Source of the DNA: JAZRUY01 sp045598845
GTDB taxonomy: Bacteria > Verrucomicrobiota > Lentisphaeria > Victivallales > Victivallaceae
Length of the DNA stretch: 50,443 bases
Assembly: GCA_045598845.1 (NCBI GenBank)
Contig: JAZRUY010000095.1
Coordinates: 1-50,443, forward strand
Direction: 5' to 3'
Made by a program: the position numbers and the translations under genes
Notes under the pieces: model-generated
Database searches by the model: none
Seen by the model: the letters and a program-made list of their open reading frames with translations, nothing else
What the model was told of the DNA's origin: nothing
Part shown: positions 48,499 to 50,443 of the stretch, piece after piece
How the letters are laid out: every line of letters begins with the position of its first letter
Position numbering within the stretch: position 1 is the stretch's first letter

Positions 48499-50443
48499 TG
48501 AGCATTCACTTTACCATAGACGGCAGAAGCGTAACCGCCGAGCCGGGGCAGACCATTCTGGAAGTGGCGGCCGCCAACGGTATCCGGATTCCCACGCTCT
48601 GCCGCGAGAACCGGGTCAGCAAGACCACCAGTTGCTTCGTCTGCGTGGTGCGCGATGTCAAAACCGGAAAATTCATGCCCAGTTGCGCCGCCTGCCCGTC
48701 GGAAGGGCAGCAGATTGAATCCGACAGCGATGCGGTGCTGGATATGCGCCGCACGGCGCTGAATCTGCTGCTGAGCGAGCACACCGGCGACTGCGAGGCG
48801 CCCTGCACTCTGGCCTGCCCGGCGCATGCCGATGTGGAGGAATATGTGCGCGCCGGCAGAAACGGCGATTTCCGCAAGTGCCTGGAAATCGTGAAGGAGA
48901 AGATTCCGCTGCCGATGACGGTCGGCCGGGTCTGCCCGCGTTTCTGCGAGAAGAACTGCCGGAAGAACATCTTCGGCAAGCCGGTGGCGATCAACGAGTT
49001 CAAGCGCTGTGCGGCCGATCTCTGCTACGATGATTATATGGAAGAACTGCCGGCTGAAACCGGTAAAAAAGCGGCGGTGGTGGGCGCCGGTCCGGCCGGA
49101 CTTTCCGCCGCCTACTACCTGCGCCGCGAAGGTGTGGCGGTCACGGTTTACGACGCCATGCCCAAGGCCGGCGGCATGACCCGTTACGGCATTCCGGAGT
49201 ACCGGCTGCCGAAGGCGACTCTGGACCGCGAACTGGCTCATTTTGAGAAAATGGGGGTCAAATTCGAATTCAACCGCCGGCTGGGCGCGGATCTGACCAT
49301 GGATGAACTGAAGCGGAATTTCGATGCGGTTATCATCGCCATCGGCTGCTGGAAGGCCTCCGGGCTGCGCTGCGAGGGCGAGGAGCTGGCGGTGCAGGGT
49401 ATCGATTTTCTGCGCAATGTGATCGGGAATAACTGTCAGGCCGCCAATCCGGGCAAGACCGTTGTGGTCGGCGGCGGCAACACCGCCATGGACTGCCTGC
49501 GCACCGCGGTGCGCCTGGGCGGCGGTGAAGTAACCTGTTTCTACCGCCGTACCGAAAAGGAAATGCCGGCGGAAAAACTGGAAATCGAGGAAGCGCGCGA
49601 GGAAGGCGTCAAGTTTGAATTCCTGCTGGCGCCGGTGAAACTGGAAAAGCGCGGCGGCCGGCTGGTGCTGACCTGCCGCCGGATGGAACTCGGCGAGCCG
49701 GATGCCTCCGGGCGCCGCAAGCCGGTGGAGATCCCCGGCAGCGAATTCGAAACCGTCGCCGACACCGTGATCGCCGCCATCGGGCAGCGCACTTCGGCGC
49801 CGGACTGCGTCAGAACCAACAAGTTCGGTTATTTGGACGCCAAGCCGGATTCCGCGCTGGTGGAGCCGGGTGTATATGCGGCCGGCGACTGCCTGAGCGG
49901 CGCCGCCACCGTGGTGGAAGGCATCGCCTCCGGGCATCAGGCGGCGCTGGAATGTGTCAATGCCCTGTGCGGCAAGGCGCTGCCGGTGGAGCATACCGTG
50001 TATGTGAGCCGCGGCAAGTGGCAGGATATGAGTGAAAAAGATGTGGTGTTTTTGCGTGATGACGTCTCCGATGCCGAACGTCAGACGCTGAAAACCCTGC
50101 CGGCGGAACAGCGGAAGAAATCGTTCGCCGAAACCACCGTCACCATGACTCCGGAGCAGCTGGCGGCGGAGGGCGCCCGCTGCATCGAGTGCAGTTGCAC
50201 CGACAAGCACGATTGCAAACTGCGCAAGCACGGCGACTGTTACGGCTGCACCGCCGATGCCGTCCGCGCCGTCCTCTCGGGCGGCGCGACGTTTCTCCAG
50301 ATCCGCGAAAAGGACCTGTCGCGCGACGACTTCATCCGAAAGGCCCGCGACTTCCGGGCCCTGTGCCCCCCGACCGTCCCATACGTCGTCAACGACAAGG
50401 TGGACGTCGCCATCGCCTGCTGCGCCGACGGCGTCCACATCGG
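48498..50443 (+). CDS. GltD/NuoG-type iron-sulfur flavoprotein, open at window end
   Basis: The first about 580 residues are coherent: a plant-type [2Fe-2S] domain (1-70; CRENRVSKTTSCFVC), a His/Cys-ligated segment (HTGDCEAPC), and cysteine-rich GltD-type cluster binding (CPRFCEKNC). Two dinucleotide-binding folds (VVGAGPAGLSAAYYL near 195; VVVGGGNTAMDC near 322) and AAGDCLSGAATVVEGI near 460-475 follow. It should move electrons with the two preceding subunits. It shares one base with the NuoF-like gene. From about 50,240 the frame continues into ThiE-like sequence with different codon use, where a C-terminal ferredoxin domain would be expected. The true end of this gene is therefore not seen. 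Confidence 0.85.
   Translation, partial: MSIHFTIDGRSVTAEPGQTILEVAAANGIRIPTLCRENRVSKTTSCFVCVVRDVKTGKFMPSCAACPSEGQQIESDSDAVLDMRRTALNLLLSEHTGDCEAPCTLACPAHADVEEYVRAGRNGDFRKCLEIVKEKIPLPMTVGRVCPRFCEKNCRKNIFGKPVAINEFKRCAADLCYDDYMEELPAETGKKAAVVGAGPAGLSAAYYLRREGVAVTVYDAMPKAGGMTRYGIPEYRLPKATLDRELAHFEKMGVKFEFNRRLGADLTMDELKRNFDAVIIAIGCWKASGLRCEGEELAVQGIDFLRNVIGNNCQAANPGKTVVVGGGNTAMDCLRTAVRLGGGEVTCFYRRTEKEMPAEKLEIEEAREEGVKFEFLLAPVKLEKRGGRLVLTCRRMELGEPDASGRRKPVEIPGSEFETVADTVIAAIGQRTSAPDCVRTNKFGYLDAKPDSALVEPGVYAAGDCLSGAATVVEGIASGHQAALECVNALCGKALPVEHTVYVSRGKWQDMSEKDVVFLRDDVSDAERQTLKTLPAEQRKKSFAETTVTMTPEQLAAEGARCIECSCTDKHDCKLRKHGDCYGCTADAVRAVLSGGATFLQIREKDLSRDDFIRKARDFRALCPPTVPYVVNDKVDVAIACCADGVHI
50240..50443 (+). 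other. ThiE-like segment in frame at the window end
   Basis: In the same frame as the flavoprotein, about 68 codons encode the start of a thiamine-phosphate synthase: GGATFLQIREKDLS, then VVNDKVDVA and ADGVHIG, all three in ThiE order. Codon use changes to GTC, CTC and ATC from the GTG, CTG style just before. The flavoprotein's expected ferredoxin tail is missing. A chimeric join at a contig end explains this best; a real fusion is less likely. Confidence 0.7.

Overview
The window reads as a chromosomal segment of a Gram-negative, anaerobic, gut-type member of the PVC superphylum, most likely Lentisphaerota (Victivallales-like). Grounds are an Akkermansia-type Amuc_1098-1101 pilus-like locus, BspA-type LRR proteins, a free-standing AICAR transformylase, ArnA/ArnD and HldE-type envelope genes, and an NADH-linked (FeFe-hydrogenase-type) electron-transfer operon. 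This is inferred from gene content; no rRNA is present.

Two compositional zones are visible. Positions 1 to about 15,990 form an AT-richer accessory island. Every intact gene in it lies on the minus strand, and it ends with a 5'-truncated large serine recombinase (plus strand) beside a tRNA-Phe. The island holds small membrane or secreted proteins of unknown function, an EF-Tu domain-III fragment, a 24-residue W/C repeat protein, BspA-type LRR genes, remnants of further LRR genes and two frameshifted genes. From 9,002 to 14,240 it holds a tight operon built on an HSPA12-like Hsp70 ATPase. That operon also has two coiled-coil proteins with a possible N-terminal membrane anchor, a third coiled-coil protein with a GrpE-like C-terminal segment, a beta-rich protein and a 58-residue zinc-ribbon protein, and it runs into a 653-residue LRR protein. 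Its first gene is cut at the recombinase junction, leaving only the 3' end. This operon is the best candidate for an undescribed system.

From 16 kb on the DNA is GC-richer core genome: a sigma-70 factor with a roughly 365-residue Lys/Pro/Ala repeat extension; a ThiE-HAD fusion with ThiM; Mfd (apparently leaderless) and a PHP phosphoesterase; ribosomal protein S4; two tandem TPR-secretins with Amuc_1099-, Amuc_1100- and Amuc_1101-like partners behind SecG and TpiA; then a lipoprotein, HolB and Tmk. A plus-strand half follows with AICAR transformylase, a YfgM-like TPR protein, a SpoU-type methyltransferase, a WecA/TagO-type transferase, dCMP deaminase, an HldE-type adenylyltransferase, ArnA, ArnD and a three-gene NADH/iron-sulfur operon.

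The window ends inside an open reading frame that changes, in frame, from a GltD-like iron-sulfur flavoprotein into ThiE-like sequence with different codon use. A contig-end chimera is the most likely explanation.
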